Shown: piece after piece, positions 7,625 to 14,900 of the stretch
How positions within the stretch are numbered: position 1 is the first letter of the stretch
Layout of the letters: every line of letters starts with the position of its first letter
From: JAKORR01 sp964608495
GTDB taxonomy: Bacteria > Armatimonadota > Zipacnadia > Zipacnadales > FEN-943
DNA: 24,113 nucleotides
Reading direction: 5' to 3'
NCBI GenBank assembly: GCA_964608495.1
Contig: CAZSOQ010000064.1
Location: 1-24,113, forward strand
Program-made: the position numbers and the translations under genes
Notes under the pieces: model-generated
Databases searched by the model: none
Seen by the model: the letters and a program-made list of their open reading frames with translations, nothing else
What the model was told of the DNA's origin: nothing

Positions 7625-7697
7625 GCCCCGGTAGCTCAGAGGAGAGAGCATCCGCCTCCTAAGCGGAGGGTCGCCCGTTCGAGTCGGGCCCGGGGCG
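7625..7697 (+). tRNA. tRNA-Arg(CCT)
   Basis: Acceptor GCCCCGG (7625-7631) pairs with CCGGGGC (7690-7696), discriminator G 7697. The next bases are CCC, not CCA, so the CCA end must be added enzymatically, unlike the other five tRNAs here. Anticodon stem TCCGC/GCGGA, anticodon CCT, reading AGG. It is 20 bases from the next tRNA and probably shares its transcript. Confidence 0.95.
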
Positions 7698-7717
7698 CCC
7701 TACAGCTCGCGAGGACC

Positions 7718-7812
7718 GGAGGGGTGGCCGAGCGGTCGAAGGCGCGCGACTCGAAATCGCGTAGCGGCGGCAACCCCGTCGCTCGTGGGTTCGAATCCCA
7801 CCCCCTCCGCCA
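7718..7812 (+). tRNA. tRNA-Ser(CGA)
   Basis: Class II tRNA: acceptor GGAGGGG (7718-7724) pairs with CCCCTCC (7802-7808), discriminator G 7809, encoded CCA 7810-7812. Anticodon stem CGCGA/TCGCG, anticodon CGA at 7752-7754, reading UCG. Long variable arm present. Confidence 0.97.
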
Positions 7813-7822
7813 ATCGGCGTAC

Positions 7823-7849
7823 CGGGGCCCCAGGGCCCCGTCTGTTTTG
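7823..7849 (+). terminator. Intrinsic terminator after tRNA-Ser(CGA)
   Basis: CGGGGCC (7823-7829) pairs with GGCCCCG (7834-7840) around a four-base loop, followed by TCTGTTTTG (7841-7849). It starts ten bases after the tRNA end. Confidence 0.75.
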
Positions 7850-7865
7850 CCCGCACTTCCAGAGC

Positions 7866-7955
7866 GGAGAGGTGGCCGAGTGGTCTAAGGCGCACGCCTG
7901 GAGAGCGTGTGGGCCCGCAAGGGCCTCGTGGGTTCGAATCCCACCCTCTCCGCCA
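7866..7955 (+). tRNA. tRNA-Ser(GGA)
   Basis: Class II tRNA: acceptor GGAGAGG (7866-7872) pairs with CCTCTCC (7945-7951), discriminator G 7952, encoded CCA 7953-7955. Anticodon stem CACGC/GCGTG, anticodon GGA, reading UCC/UCU. Its last 31 bases equal those of tRNA-Ser(GCT). The 289 bases between it and the next gene hold only a short GCCG/CGGC hairpin (7968-7979) and no convincing promoter. Confidence 0.97.
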
Positions 7956-8244
7956 TCTCTCGACCCCGCCGCTCGCGGCCTTCCCGGCTGCCCTCGTGTC
8001 CGCCACCGAGCCGGAAGGCGCGCTCGTGCCCTCGGGAGGGGTGCGATCCGGGACGGGACCGTGGGCGAGGCGCGCGAGCGGTCGCGCGACCTGAAGGCGC
8101 CCTCGGGGGCCACCTGCCCTCTTGTGTGGCCAGGGGCGGTGGCGCTAAGCTTTCCTACGCAGCGGCGGGCCGGGGCGAGCCTTGTCGGCTGGGGACAGCA
8201 GCCCCACAGCGAGGCGCCAGGCCCCCGAGCTACCAGAGGCAGAC

Positions 8245-10020
8245 ATGGGCGACGCGTCTCCGCACCCCCCCAGACTGGGTCGGGCCGACCGCATAGTGGC
8301 CTACCGGCCTCGCCTGGCCGCCTTGGCCGGGCTGGCCCTAGGGCTGGTCATCATCCACCTGGGGCTGTTCGGCGGGGAGCCCCTCGTGCCCCTGCAGCAG
8401 CGAGCCGCCGACGGCACCGTCGCCATCCTGCTGCTGGCCATGATCCGCCGGCTCCACGCCCACTTCCTTCACCGCGGCGCCGCCTGGGGATTGTCACCCG
8501 CCTACGAAGCCCTGCTGTGGGTGCTGGCCGGCGCCAGCGTCATCGCGCCCGTCGCCGCCGTCCTCAGGCTCACGGGCGTCGCCGAGGCTCTTTCCCTCGC
8601 CTCCCTGAGCATCCTCACCAAGCTGGCCGTCGTGTACGTGGCGATCCGCGTCTCTTCCCGAATCCGGCGCATCATACTCGCCGCCGACGCGGCGCGGCTG
8701 GTCGTGCCCGCCTCGGCAGCGGTGGTCCTCAGCTTCGGCCTGGTCATCACCTTCGGCGCCATGCTCCTGAGCCTCCCCTCGGCCACGGCCGACGGTGTTC
8801 CCGCCCGTCCCGTGGACGCGCTCTTCACCGCCACCTCCGCAAGCTGCGTCACCGGGCTCATCGTCAAGGACACGCCCCGCGACTGGAGCCTCTTTGGGCA
8901 GATCGTGATCCTGGTGCTCATCCAGGTAGGCGGCCTGGGCACGATGACCATGGCCAGCGTGCTGCGCCTGCTGACCCAGCGCCGGAGCACCGTGCTGCAG
9001 CGTCTCGTGCTGCGCGACACGGTGGCGCCGGGGGCGGCCGACGTGCTTCATGTGGTCAGGCGCGTGGTGTACTTCACGCTCCTCTGCGAGGGGCTGGGCG
9101 CCCTGCTTCTGTGGTGGCGGTGGGCGGCCGCGGGCAGGCCCGTGGCCCGCGCCGCCTACGAGGGCCTGTTCCACGGCGTCTCGGCCTTCTGCAACGCCGG
9201 CTTCAGCCTCTTCAGCACCAGCCTCGAGCACTGGGTCGCCGACCCCGTCGTCAACCTCGTCGTCGGTGGCCTCATCGTGCTCGGCGGGATCGGGTTCCCC
9301 GTGGTCATGGACCTCGCCCACTGGGCCCGCGTGCACCTCGCCCACGGCCGATGCCGTATCTCGCTGCACACCGATGTCGCTCTGCAGACCACCGCCCTGT
9401 TGCTAGTCGTGGGCTTCGCCCTGTTCCTCATCCTGGAGTGGGACGCCGCCTTCCGCGACTTGCCCCCGGCAGGCAAGTGCCTTGCCGCCTCCTTTGCCAG
9501 CATCACCCCGCGCACAGCCGGCTTCGACACGGTGCCTCCCGCCGAGTCCTCCCTGCCGAGCCAGTGGACCACCATGGCCCTGATGTTCATCGGCGCCTCG
9601 CCCGGCTCGACCGGCGGAGGCATCAAGACCGTGACCGCAGCCGTGCTGACCCTTCTGGTCTTCGGCATGGCCCGCGGCCGCCGCCGCCTCCACACCGGCC
9701 ACCGCTCGGTGGGCGAGGTCACGCGCCATCGCGCCTTTGCCATCGCCGCCCTCATGGCCTGCGCGGCCTTCCTCGTCACCTTCGGTCTCGCCCTCACCGA
9801 GCAGTCCGACTTGGCCACGCTGCTCTTCGAGGCGCTCTCGGCCCTGGGCACGGTGGGCCTGAGCCTGGGCGTTACGTCCCTGCTCTCGACCGCCGGGCGC
9901 CTGATCCTGACGCTGGCTATGTACGCGGGGCGAGTGGGCCCTCTGACCCTGGCGCTGGCAGTGCCGCCCGCCCGCCCTGTGGCGGTAGAGTACCCTGAAG
10001 AGGATATGATGGTGGGGTGA
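8245..10020 (+). CDS. TrkH/KtrB-family K+ uptake channel subunit
   Basis: Integral membrane K+ (possibly K+/Na+) translocating subunit. All four selectivity-filter loops of the superfamily are present: SCVTG (filter Gly 204), FCNAGF (Gly 319), TPRTAGF (Gly 426) and GTVGLS (Gly 538). The conserved GGLGTMTMAS and SPGSTGGGIKT blocks also fit. At 591 residues it is over 100 longer than a typical KtrB: residues 1-150 hold about four extra hydrophobic segments, and the usual core begins near residue 151. Start: ATG 8245 with AGAGG upstream; a TTG at 8182 in frame is less likely. The regulatory partner follows at 10136. The assignment to KtrB rather than TrkH rests on the GTVGLS-type fourth loop and the small partner, so I leave the symbol open. 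Confidence 0.92.
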   Translation: MGDASPHPPRLGRADRIVAYRPRLAALAGLALGLVIIHLGLFGGEPLVPLQQRAADGTVAILLLAMIRRLHAHFLHRGAAWGLSPAYEALLWVLAGASVIAPVAAVLRLTGVAEALSLASLSILTKLAVVYVAIRVSSRIRRIILAADAARLVVPASAAVVLSFGLVITFGAMLLSLPSATADGVPARPVDALFTATSASCVTGLIVKDTPRDWSLFGQIVILVLIQVGGLGTMTMASVLRLLTQRRSTVLQRLVLRDTVAPGAADVLHVVRRVVYFTLLCEGLGALLLWWRWAAAGRPVARAAYEGLFHGVSAFCNAGFSLFSTSLEHWVADPVVNLVVGGLIVLGGIGFPVVMDLAHWARVHLAHGRCRISLHTDVALQTTALLLVVGFALFLILEWDAAFRDLPPAGKCLAASFASITPRTAGFDTVPPAESSLPSQWTTMALMFIGASPGSTGGGIKTVTAAVLTLLVFGMARGRRRLHTGHRSVGEVTRHRAFAIAALMACAAFLVTFGLALTEQSDLATLLFEALSALGTVGLSLGVTSLLSTAGRLILTLAMYAGRVGPLTLALAVPPARPVAVEYPEEDMMVG

Positions 10021-10135
10021 GCCCTCGCGTCTGGGCGCCCGGAGACTCCTGGGCCGGAGTGGCGAGTGGGCTCGCAGGGCGCGGGGCGCGCACAATGCTG
10101 GCCGCTGAGTCATCGGCGGCGCGGGGAGATTCGAG

Positions 10136-10810
10136 ATGAGTCGACACCTGCAGTTCGCCGTCATCGGCCTGGGCCGCTTTGGGTCGCGAGTGGCTCTGGG
10201 CCTGTTCGAACAGGGCCACGACGTGGTCGCCCTGGACAGCAAGTCCGACGCCGTCCAGGAGATCGGCGACGGCGTGACCACCGCGGTCTGCGGGGACGCC
10301 ACGCGCAACGACGTGCTGAGCGCGGCGGCGGTGGACGACATGGACACGGTCGTCGTGGCCATAGGCGACGACATCGAGGCGTCGGTGCTCGTCACGGCCC
10401 TGCTGAGCCAGCGGGGCTGCAGGCACATCGTGGCCCGAGCCTCCACGGACCTGCACGCCCGCATCCTCGAGATGGTCGGCGCCCACGAGGTGGTCTACCC
10501 CGAGCGCGAGCTGGCCGTGCGTCTCGTCCGCAGTCTCGCCTCGCCCAGCATCCACGAGTACGTGCCGATCGAGGGCGACCTAGAGTTCGTGCAGATGTCG
10601 GTGCCCTCGAGCTTCGTCGGCCACAGCCTGGCGGAGCTGGACGTACGCAATAAGTACAACGCGACCGTCGTCGCCGTTCAGACGAGGGATGAGCCCGACG
10701 GCCCAGCGAGGACGATTGTGCCGCCCGCCAACTACGTGTTCGATGCCGACGATACGATGTGGATCGTGGGCCACCGGGCGCACTTGCAGCGCATCGAGGC
10801 GCTGGCCTAG
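10136..10810 (+). CDS. TrkA/KtrA-family K+ channel gating subunit (RCK)
   Basis: Cytoplasmic peripheral protein of 224 residues that binds nucleotide and gates the membrane subunit. The N-terminal RCK/TrkA-N Rossmann domain shows IGLGRFG (G11, G13, G16), an acidic strand end at D34 and the second GDAT block. Residues about 140-224 form the TrkA-C domain. Single RCK_N plus RCK_C, as in KtrA, not the doubled arrangement of E. coli TrkA. ATG 10136 has GGGGAG seven bases upstream. The gap from the channel gene is 115 bases, so it may be read from the same transcript or a separate promoter. Confidence 0.93.
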   Translation: MSRHLQFAVIGLGRFGSRVALGLFEQGHDVVALDSKSDAVQEIGDGVTTAVCGDATRNDVLSAAAVDDMDTVVVAIGDDIEASVLVTALLSQRGCRHIVARASTDLHARILEMVGAHEVVYPERELAVRLVRSLASPSIHEYVPIEGDLEFVQMSVPSSFVGHSLAELDVRNKYNATVVAVQTRDEPDGPARTIVPPANYVFDADDTMWIVGHRAHLQRIEALA

Positions 10811-10936
10811 CCGCCGGGGCCGGCCGGGGCCGGGAAGGGGGAGACCACCCTCGGGCCAGGCTCCGTGGTATGCTGGTGTAAGCGCAGGATAGTCAGGAGC
10901 GCCGGTCGCCCACTAGGGACGGACGCCGGCGGACCC

Positions 10937-10961
10937 GGCCGGGGTGCGCAAGCGCCCGGCC
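10937..10961 (+). other. Stable hairpin upstream of the radical SAM gene
   Basis: GGCCGG (10937-10942) pairs with CCGGCC (10956-10961); an inner GCG/CGC stem closes a CAAG tetraloop, with a three-base bulge. It lies 40 bases before the GTG start. It could be a late terminator of the K+ genes or 5' leader structure; no T-tract follows. Confidence 0.3.
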
Positions 10962-11000
10962 CGATGGCGTGGCTCGCGTGGCGCTCATGGAGGTTGCGTT

Positions 11001-12341
11001 GTGGACATTCTCCTGGTCGCCCCCAGGCACTACGCTTCGGCGAACCTGCCCTACCGGCCACTACGGCGGGCGGTCTCTCCTCCTCTTGGGCTCCTCACGG
11101 TCGCCGGGCTGACCCCGCCAGGTCACAACCTTCGCGTCCTCGACGAGGGCGTCGAGCCCATCCCGGACGAGATCGAGGCCGATCTGGTGGGCATCACGGC
11201 CACGACCTGCGCCGCGCCCCGGGCCTACGAGCTGGCCGACAGGCTACGCTCGCGCGGCACCCCCGTCGTGCTGGGCGGGATCCATGCCTCGGCGCTGCCC
11301 GCCGAGGCCGCGGCGCACGCCGACGCGGTGGTGATCGGCGAGGCGGAGGGACAGTGGCCCCAGGTCGTTGCCGATGCGCAGGCCGGCGAGCTGAGGAAAT
11401 ACTACCGGCAGACAGGCTGGCCCGACCTCGCCCAGGCGCCGCCGCCGCGCTACGATCTGGTGAACCCGCGCAGGTACGTCGTTCCCAGTACCGCCCAGAC
11501 GACCCGCGGCTGCCCCTTCGACTGCTCCTACTGCTCGGTCACGACCTTCTTCGGCCGAACCTACCGGACGCGGCGCATCCAGGACGTGGTAGCCGACCTG
11601 GAGCGCATGCCTCGCGGCCCGATGATGTTCGTGGACGACAACATCATGGCCAAGCCGGCCTACGCTCGGGAGCTTTTCGCGGCCCTGCGCGGCCGGGGGC
11701 TGCGATGGTTCAGCCAGGCTTCCCTGACCATACTGAAGACCCCTCACCTGATCCTGGAGGCGGCGCGGGCCGGCTGCAGAGTGCTGTTCGTCGGCCTCGA
11801 GACTCTCTCCCAGCGGAACCTGGAGGCGGTGGGCAAGCGCATCAACGTCACCAGCAGCTACCACGAGCTCGTCAGCCGCCTCCACGACAACGGGATCGCG
11901 CTGATCGCCAGCTTCATGTTCGGCCTGGACGCGGACGACGAAGCGGTGTTCGAGCGGACGGTGGAGTTCGCGCGGCACCACAAGATTGACGCCTGCATGT
12001 TCTCGATCCTCACCCCCCTGCCGGGGACGCGGCTGTACACCAAGCTCGAGGACGAGGGGCGGATAGTAGACCGGGACTGGCGCCACTACGACGGCGCTCA
12101 CGTGACCTTCCGGCCCGCCCTGCTGTCTCCCGAGCGACTCCAGGAGGGCTACCTGCAGGCCTACAGGGACTTCTTCTCCGTGGGGTCCATTCTGGGCCGC
12201 GCGCTGCAGCCCGTGGGGTGGCGGCCGGTCTACTGGCTGATCAACCTGATCTGGCGTCACTACCTGATGAACTGGCTCGACGGCGTCCAGAGCCCCGGCC
12301 GGGGGACGTCAAGGGGAGGGCACCGGGGCCGACGCTCCTGA
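11001..12341 (+). CDS. B12-binding-domain radical SAM protein
   Basis: A 446-residue cobalamin-type (class B-like) radical SAM enzyme. Residues 1-130 form the B12-binding-like Rossmann domain, with GGIHASALPAEA and ADAVVIGEAEG. The radical SAM core carries the [4Fe-4S]-SAM motif RGCPFDCSYCS, with Cys 171, 175 and 178. The C-terminal third has FMFGLDADDE, ILTPLPGTRLY and a hydrophobic/aromatic tail typical of members often annotated with a DUF4070-type end. Relatives methylate unactivated carbons or remodel lipids and cofactors; the substrate here cannot be told. No canonical DxHxxG cobalamin His motif is obvious. Start: GTG 11001 has GGAGG (10989-10993) seven bases upstream; an in-frame start at 10944 would add 19 arginine-rich residues. 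Last gene on this strand, facing the hydrogenase operon. Confidence 0.88.
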   Translation: MDILLVAPRHYASANLPYRPLRRAVSPPLGLLTVAGLTPPGHNLRVLDEGVEPIPDEIEADLVGITATTCAAPRAYELADRLRSRGTPVVLGGIHASALPAEAAAHADAVVIGEAEGQWPQVVADAQAGELRKYYRQTGWPDLAQAPPPRYDLVNPRRYVVPSTAQTTRGCPFDCSYCSVTTFFGRTYRTRRIQDVVADLERMPRGPMMFVDDNIMAKPAYARELFAALRGRGLRWFSQASLTILKTPHLILEAARAGCRVLFVGLETLSQRNLEAVGKRINVTSSYHELVSRLHDNGIALIASFMFGLDADDEAVFERTVEFARHHKIDACMFSILTPLPGTRLYTKLEDEGRIVDRDWRHYDGAHVTFRPALLSPERLQEGYLQAYRDFFSVGSILGRALQPVGWRPVYWLINLIWRHYLMNWLDGVQSPGRGTSRGGHRGRRS

Positions 12342-12359
12342 CGGCCCCCCGCCCGTGCC

Positions 12360-12392
12360 TTCCCGCGCCTCGTGGCTCCTTGGGCGCGGGGA
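12360..12392. terminator. Hairpin between convergent radical SAM gene and hydrogenase operon
   Basis: TTCCCGCGCC (12360-12369) pairs with GGCGCGGGGA (12383-12392): ten pairs including one G-T, with a 13-base loop. It lies 19 bases after the radical SAM stop and 25 bases beyond the histidine kinase stop, the right place for a two-way terminator. No T-tract. Confidence 0.5.
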
Positions 12393-12416
12393 GGCGCGAT
12401 GGGCGTCGGTCGCTCG

Positions 12417-13862
12417 TCACTGCTCCGCCGGCGGCGCGTCTTCGGCCGTGGGCTCGCGCTCCGCCGGCAGTCGTACCACGAAGGTGGTCCCCACCTCGGA
12501 CTCGCTGTGGGCCGTCACCATGCCGCCGTGCCGCTCAACGATGGACCTGACGATCGCCAGGCCCAGGCCCGTGCCCTCAAGGCCGCTCTGCCGCATTTCG
12601 GGCGCGCGATAGAACTCGTCGAAGACGCGGGGCAAGTCGTCCTGCGAGATGCCGGGCCCGTTGTCGGTGACCCTCAGCACGACGTAGTCGCCCTCGGCCT
12701 CGGCCGTCATCGTCACGTGCCCGCCGTCGCCGCAGTACTTCACCGCGTTCGACAGCAGGTTGGCCAACATGGTCGTGAGGGCCTCGTGGTCGCCGTGCAC
12801 CGCCGGCAGCCTCCCACGGGCCTGGAAGCCGATCTGAATCCGACGGCTCGCCGCCTGCTCGGCGTACTCATCCACCACGGTCTCGGCCACGTGGCTGACG
12901 TCCACCGCCGAGAACTCGGCCTGCGGCAGCTCGCGCATCCGGGCCAGGTCCAGCAGGTCGCCAAGGGTGGCTATCGCGTCCTGTGCCCGCCGGTAGCTGC
13001 GCTCGAGCATCTCTCGCTGCTTCCCGGGCACGTCGCCGGTCAGCCCCTCGAGGACCACGGACAGCGCCTGGGCAATGGCCGACAGGGGTGCCTTGAGCTC
13101 GTGGGTCACCCGCCTCATGTACTGCACCTGGGCGTGTTGCACCACCAGCAGCTCGTCGTAGGCCAGCCGGCACTGGGCGGCCGTGTTGTGCGCCTCCAGG
13201 CTCATCTGCTCGAGCTCGGTTTCTCGCTCGCGCAGCCGCAGGGCGATCGAGCAGGTCAGGTAGGCCGTGACGTACACAGCCGACGCCATGGCCAGCACCG
13301 GCAGGGCCGCATGGGGGCTGCGGTAGAGGCTCTCGGCCTCCAGCGGGCCGAGCGAGTGGTGAGGCAGCCAGCCCGCGGCCTCCGCCCCCACCATCGCCGA
13401 GTAGAGCAGCACCGCCCACGTGGCCTGCCCGTAGGCCGCGAGCGGGGTCAGCATCGTCGCGGCGATCACCACGTGGAAGACGTAGTAGCAGCTCAGGGGG
13501 TTGCCCACACCTCCCGACAGGTGGAGGACGACGGTGAGGGCGGCCAGGTCCACGGCGATCTGGGTGTTGGCCATGAGCCTGGTCAGGCGGAAGTCCATGG
13601 TGGCCGAGTGCGCCTTCAGCCAGGCCCTGAAGGCCAGGTTGTAGGCGGCGATGGCCACACCCACCAGGGCCAGCGACAACACGGGAAGGTGGTACTTGAG
13701 GGCACTGTCCACAGCCAGGGGCAACACTACCACGCCTGCCGCCGCGATCCAGCGCAGGTGGGTAAGCCACGCGAGCCTCGCTGTCAGCTCCGCCAACGTG
13801 AGGGCCCCGAAGACCCCCCGTTCACGTGCCGCCGCGAGCAGGTTCTCGGCCATCCAGTCCAC
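12417..13862 (-). CDS. Membrane sensor histidine kinase, RegB-like architecture
   Basis: A 481-residue sensor kinase. Residues about 30-220 hold roughly six transmembrane segments with no large extracellular loop. They contain SGGVGNPL (117-123), close to the GGxxNPF quinone-binding motif described for RegB/PrrB. A coiled region leads to the H-box RVTHELKAPLSAI (phospho-His 254), then the N-box (N372), the G1 box DNGPGIS and the G2 box GTGLGLAIV of the HATPase domain. Inference: it senses redox or quinone state and phosphorylates the receiver encoded just upstream. Start: GTG 13862, with GGAG eight bases upstream; ATG 13853 is an alternative. It begins 25 bases after the response regulator and ends the hydrogenase operon. 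Confidence 0.88.
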   Translation of the reverse strand: MDWMAENLLAAARERGVFGALTLAELTARLAWLTHLRWIAAAGVVVLPLAVDSALKYHLPVLSLALVGVAIAAYNLAFRAWLKAHSATMDFRLTRLMANTQIAVDLAALTVVLHLSGGVGNPLSCYYVFHVVIAATMLTPLAAYGQATWAVLLYSAMVGAEAAGWLPHHSLGPLEAESLYRSPHAALPVLAMASAVYVTAYLTCSIALRLRERETELEQMSLEAHNTAAQCRLAYDELLVVQHAQVQYMRRVTHELKAPLSAIAQALSVVLEGLTGDVPGKQREMLERSYRRAQDAIATLGDLLDLARMRELPQAEFSAVDVSHVAETVVDEYAEQAASRRIQIGFQARGRLPAVHGDHEALTTMLANLLSNAVKYCGDGGHVTMTAEAEGDYVVLRVTDNGPGISQDDLPRVFDEFYRAPEMRQSGLEGTGLGLAIVRSIVERHGGMVTAHSESEVGTTFVVRLPAEREPTAEDAPPAEQ

Positions 13863-13887
13863 CGTCCCCTCTCCGGGCGGCCGGGGG

Positions 13888-14310
13888 TTACTCGCTCGCC
13901 GCGAGGGCCTTGCGGATCTGCTCCAGTAACACGTGCGGCTCGACCGGCTTGTCAATGAAGCCCTGCACCGGCAGGAACTCCCCCGGCTCGTAGGTGCCGT
14001 CGGATTCGTCCGGGTAGAAGCGCAGGCTGGTCGTGCTGTGGATCGCGCTGAGCACGATGATAGGAGTGTGGGCCACGTCCTCGGCGTGCTGGTTGCGCAG
14101 CTTCCACACGAAGTGGAAGCCCTCCGTGCCGTCGGGCATCATGATGTCCAGCAGGATGAGGTCGGGCCGGAACTCGTTGACCTTCTCGAAGGCGGCCGGT
14201 ACGGTCAGCGCGCTCTCCACCTGGTAGCCCGCGCTCTCCAACACCAGGCGAACCGACTCCACTATGTCAGGGTCGTCTTCGACAACCAGGATCTTGGCTT
14301 CCTCTGCCAT
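13888..14310 (-). CDS. Receiver-only response regulator with insertion before the catalytic lysine
   Basis: A 140-residue single receiver domain with no DNA-binding or enzymatic output. The acidic pair D12/D13, phospho-acceptor D55 (LILLDIMMPDG), S88 (IVLSA) and K121 (DKP) are all present. The spacing S88-K121 is 33, against 22 for T87-K109 in CheY, so about 11 residues (a PDESDGTYEPGEFLP-like stretch) are inserted on the alpha4-beta5 output face; D55-S88 is also three longer. Output must go through protein contact or a further phosphorelay. Start: ATG 14310 with GGAGG seven bases upstream. It sits between the hydrogenase protease gene (18 bases) and the kinase gene (25 bases), so kinase and regulator are surely partners. 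Confidence 0.92.
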   Translation of the reverse strand: MAEEAKILVVEDDPDIVESVRLVLESAGYQVESALTVPAAFEKVNEFRPDLILLDIMMPDGTEGFHFVWKLRNQHAEDVAHTPIIVLSAIHSTTSLRFYPDESDGTYEPGEFLPVQGFIDKPVEPHVLLEQIRKALAASE

Positions 14311-14328
14311 CTGTGCTCCTCCCATTCC

Positions 14329-14853
14329 CTAGGATTCCGCTGCGCCGCCGCGGCCCTTGTCGGTCCCGTCCGCCGTCTCGGGCGGAGGGCTCTCCAGCGC
14401 GTCCTCGACCATGCCGCGCACCAGCTCCACCACCTCGTCCAGCTTGGCGGCCACCGGCTCGCTCAGGCCCTCGCCGGGGAGCGTGAGCTGCGGCTGAATG
14501 CCCACGAGCGTCACCCTGGTGTCCACCCCGGTCATCTCCGCCAACTGCAGCACGTCCGCCAGGGCCACGTGGTGCAGCGACGCCGTGCGCTCGACCACGC
14601 GCACGTCGGCCTCGGCGGCCTCGAACACCTCGACCTGGCCGGGCTGGCTACCCATGTCCACCGCATCCACCACGATGGCCCAGTCCGCGTCCTCGATGTC
14701 GAACAGCAGGTTGAGGCCGCCGGTGTGGCCCTCCACCACCTCCACCCCTTCCCCCAGGTCAAGGGAGGCCAGCCGGCGGGCCACCAGCACGCCCACCGCA
14801 TCGTCGCTGCGCAGCTCGTTGCCTACTCCCAGGACCACGATACGCCGTGCCAT
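14329..14853 (-). CDS. [NiFe] hydrogenase maturation endopeptidase (HycI/HyaD family)
   Basis: Aspartyl-like, nickel-dependent protease of the HybD/HycI (M52) family that cuts the C-terminal tail off the hydrogenase large subunit once nickel is inserted. Family landmarks: GVGNELRSDDAVG at the N-terminus (E13, D17, D18), VVDAVDMG (D63) and SLHHVALADVL (H94/H95), corresponding to the Glu, Asp and His nickel ligands known from HybD. 174 residues with an acidic, hydrophilic C-terminal extension. Start: ATG 14853 with AGAGG upstream, giving the usual ARRIVVLGVGN opening; the longer in-frame start at 14904 would overlap the hydA stop. Directly downstream of its presumed substrate gene. Confidence 0.92.
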   Translation of the reverse strand: MARRIVVLGVGNELRSDDAVGVLVARRLASLDLGEGVEVVEGHTGGLNLLFDIEDADWAIVVDAVDMGSQPGQVEVFEAAEADVRVVERTASLHHVALADVLQLAEMTGVDTRVTLVGIQPQLTLPGEGLSEPVAAKLDEVVELVRGMVEDALESPPPETADGTDKGRGGAAES

Positions 14854-14900
14854 CGTGTCCTCTGTCTCCCTCTGACTCCCGGGCGGCGCCGTCACGCGCC

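Noticed and set aside
7253..7955. 31-base direct repeat (7253-7283 and 7925-7955) as possible attachment sites
   Set aside because: The repeat is the shared 3' half of two tRNA-Ser genes. No integrase gene lies between or beside them.
8122..8151. TTGTGT-N18-TAAGCT as promoter of the K+ genes
   Set aside because: Both boxes match only three of six consensus positions, which is near chance.
7785..9998. 737-residue plus-strand open frame over the tRNAs and channel gene
   Set aside because: It runs through tRNA genes and is the shifted frame of the K+ channel gene. Its composition is Arg/Pro/His-rich, a product of GC-rich third positions.
10045..10060. Short ACTCC/GGAGT hairpin between the two K+ genes
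   Set aside because: Only five pairs and no T-tract; too weak to call a terminator.
12372..13958. 528-residue plus-strand frame opposite the histidine kinase
   Set aside because: The minus-strand kinase shows H, N and G boxes; the plus frame has no motif.
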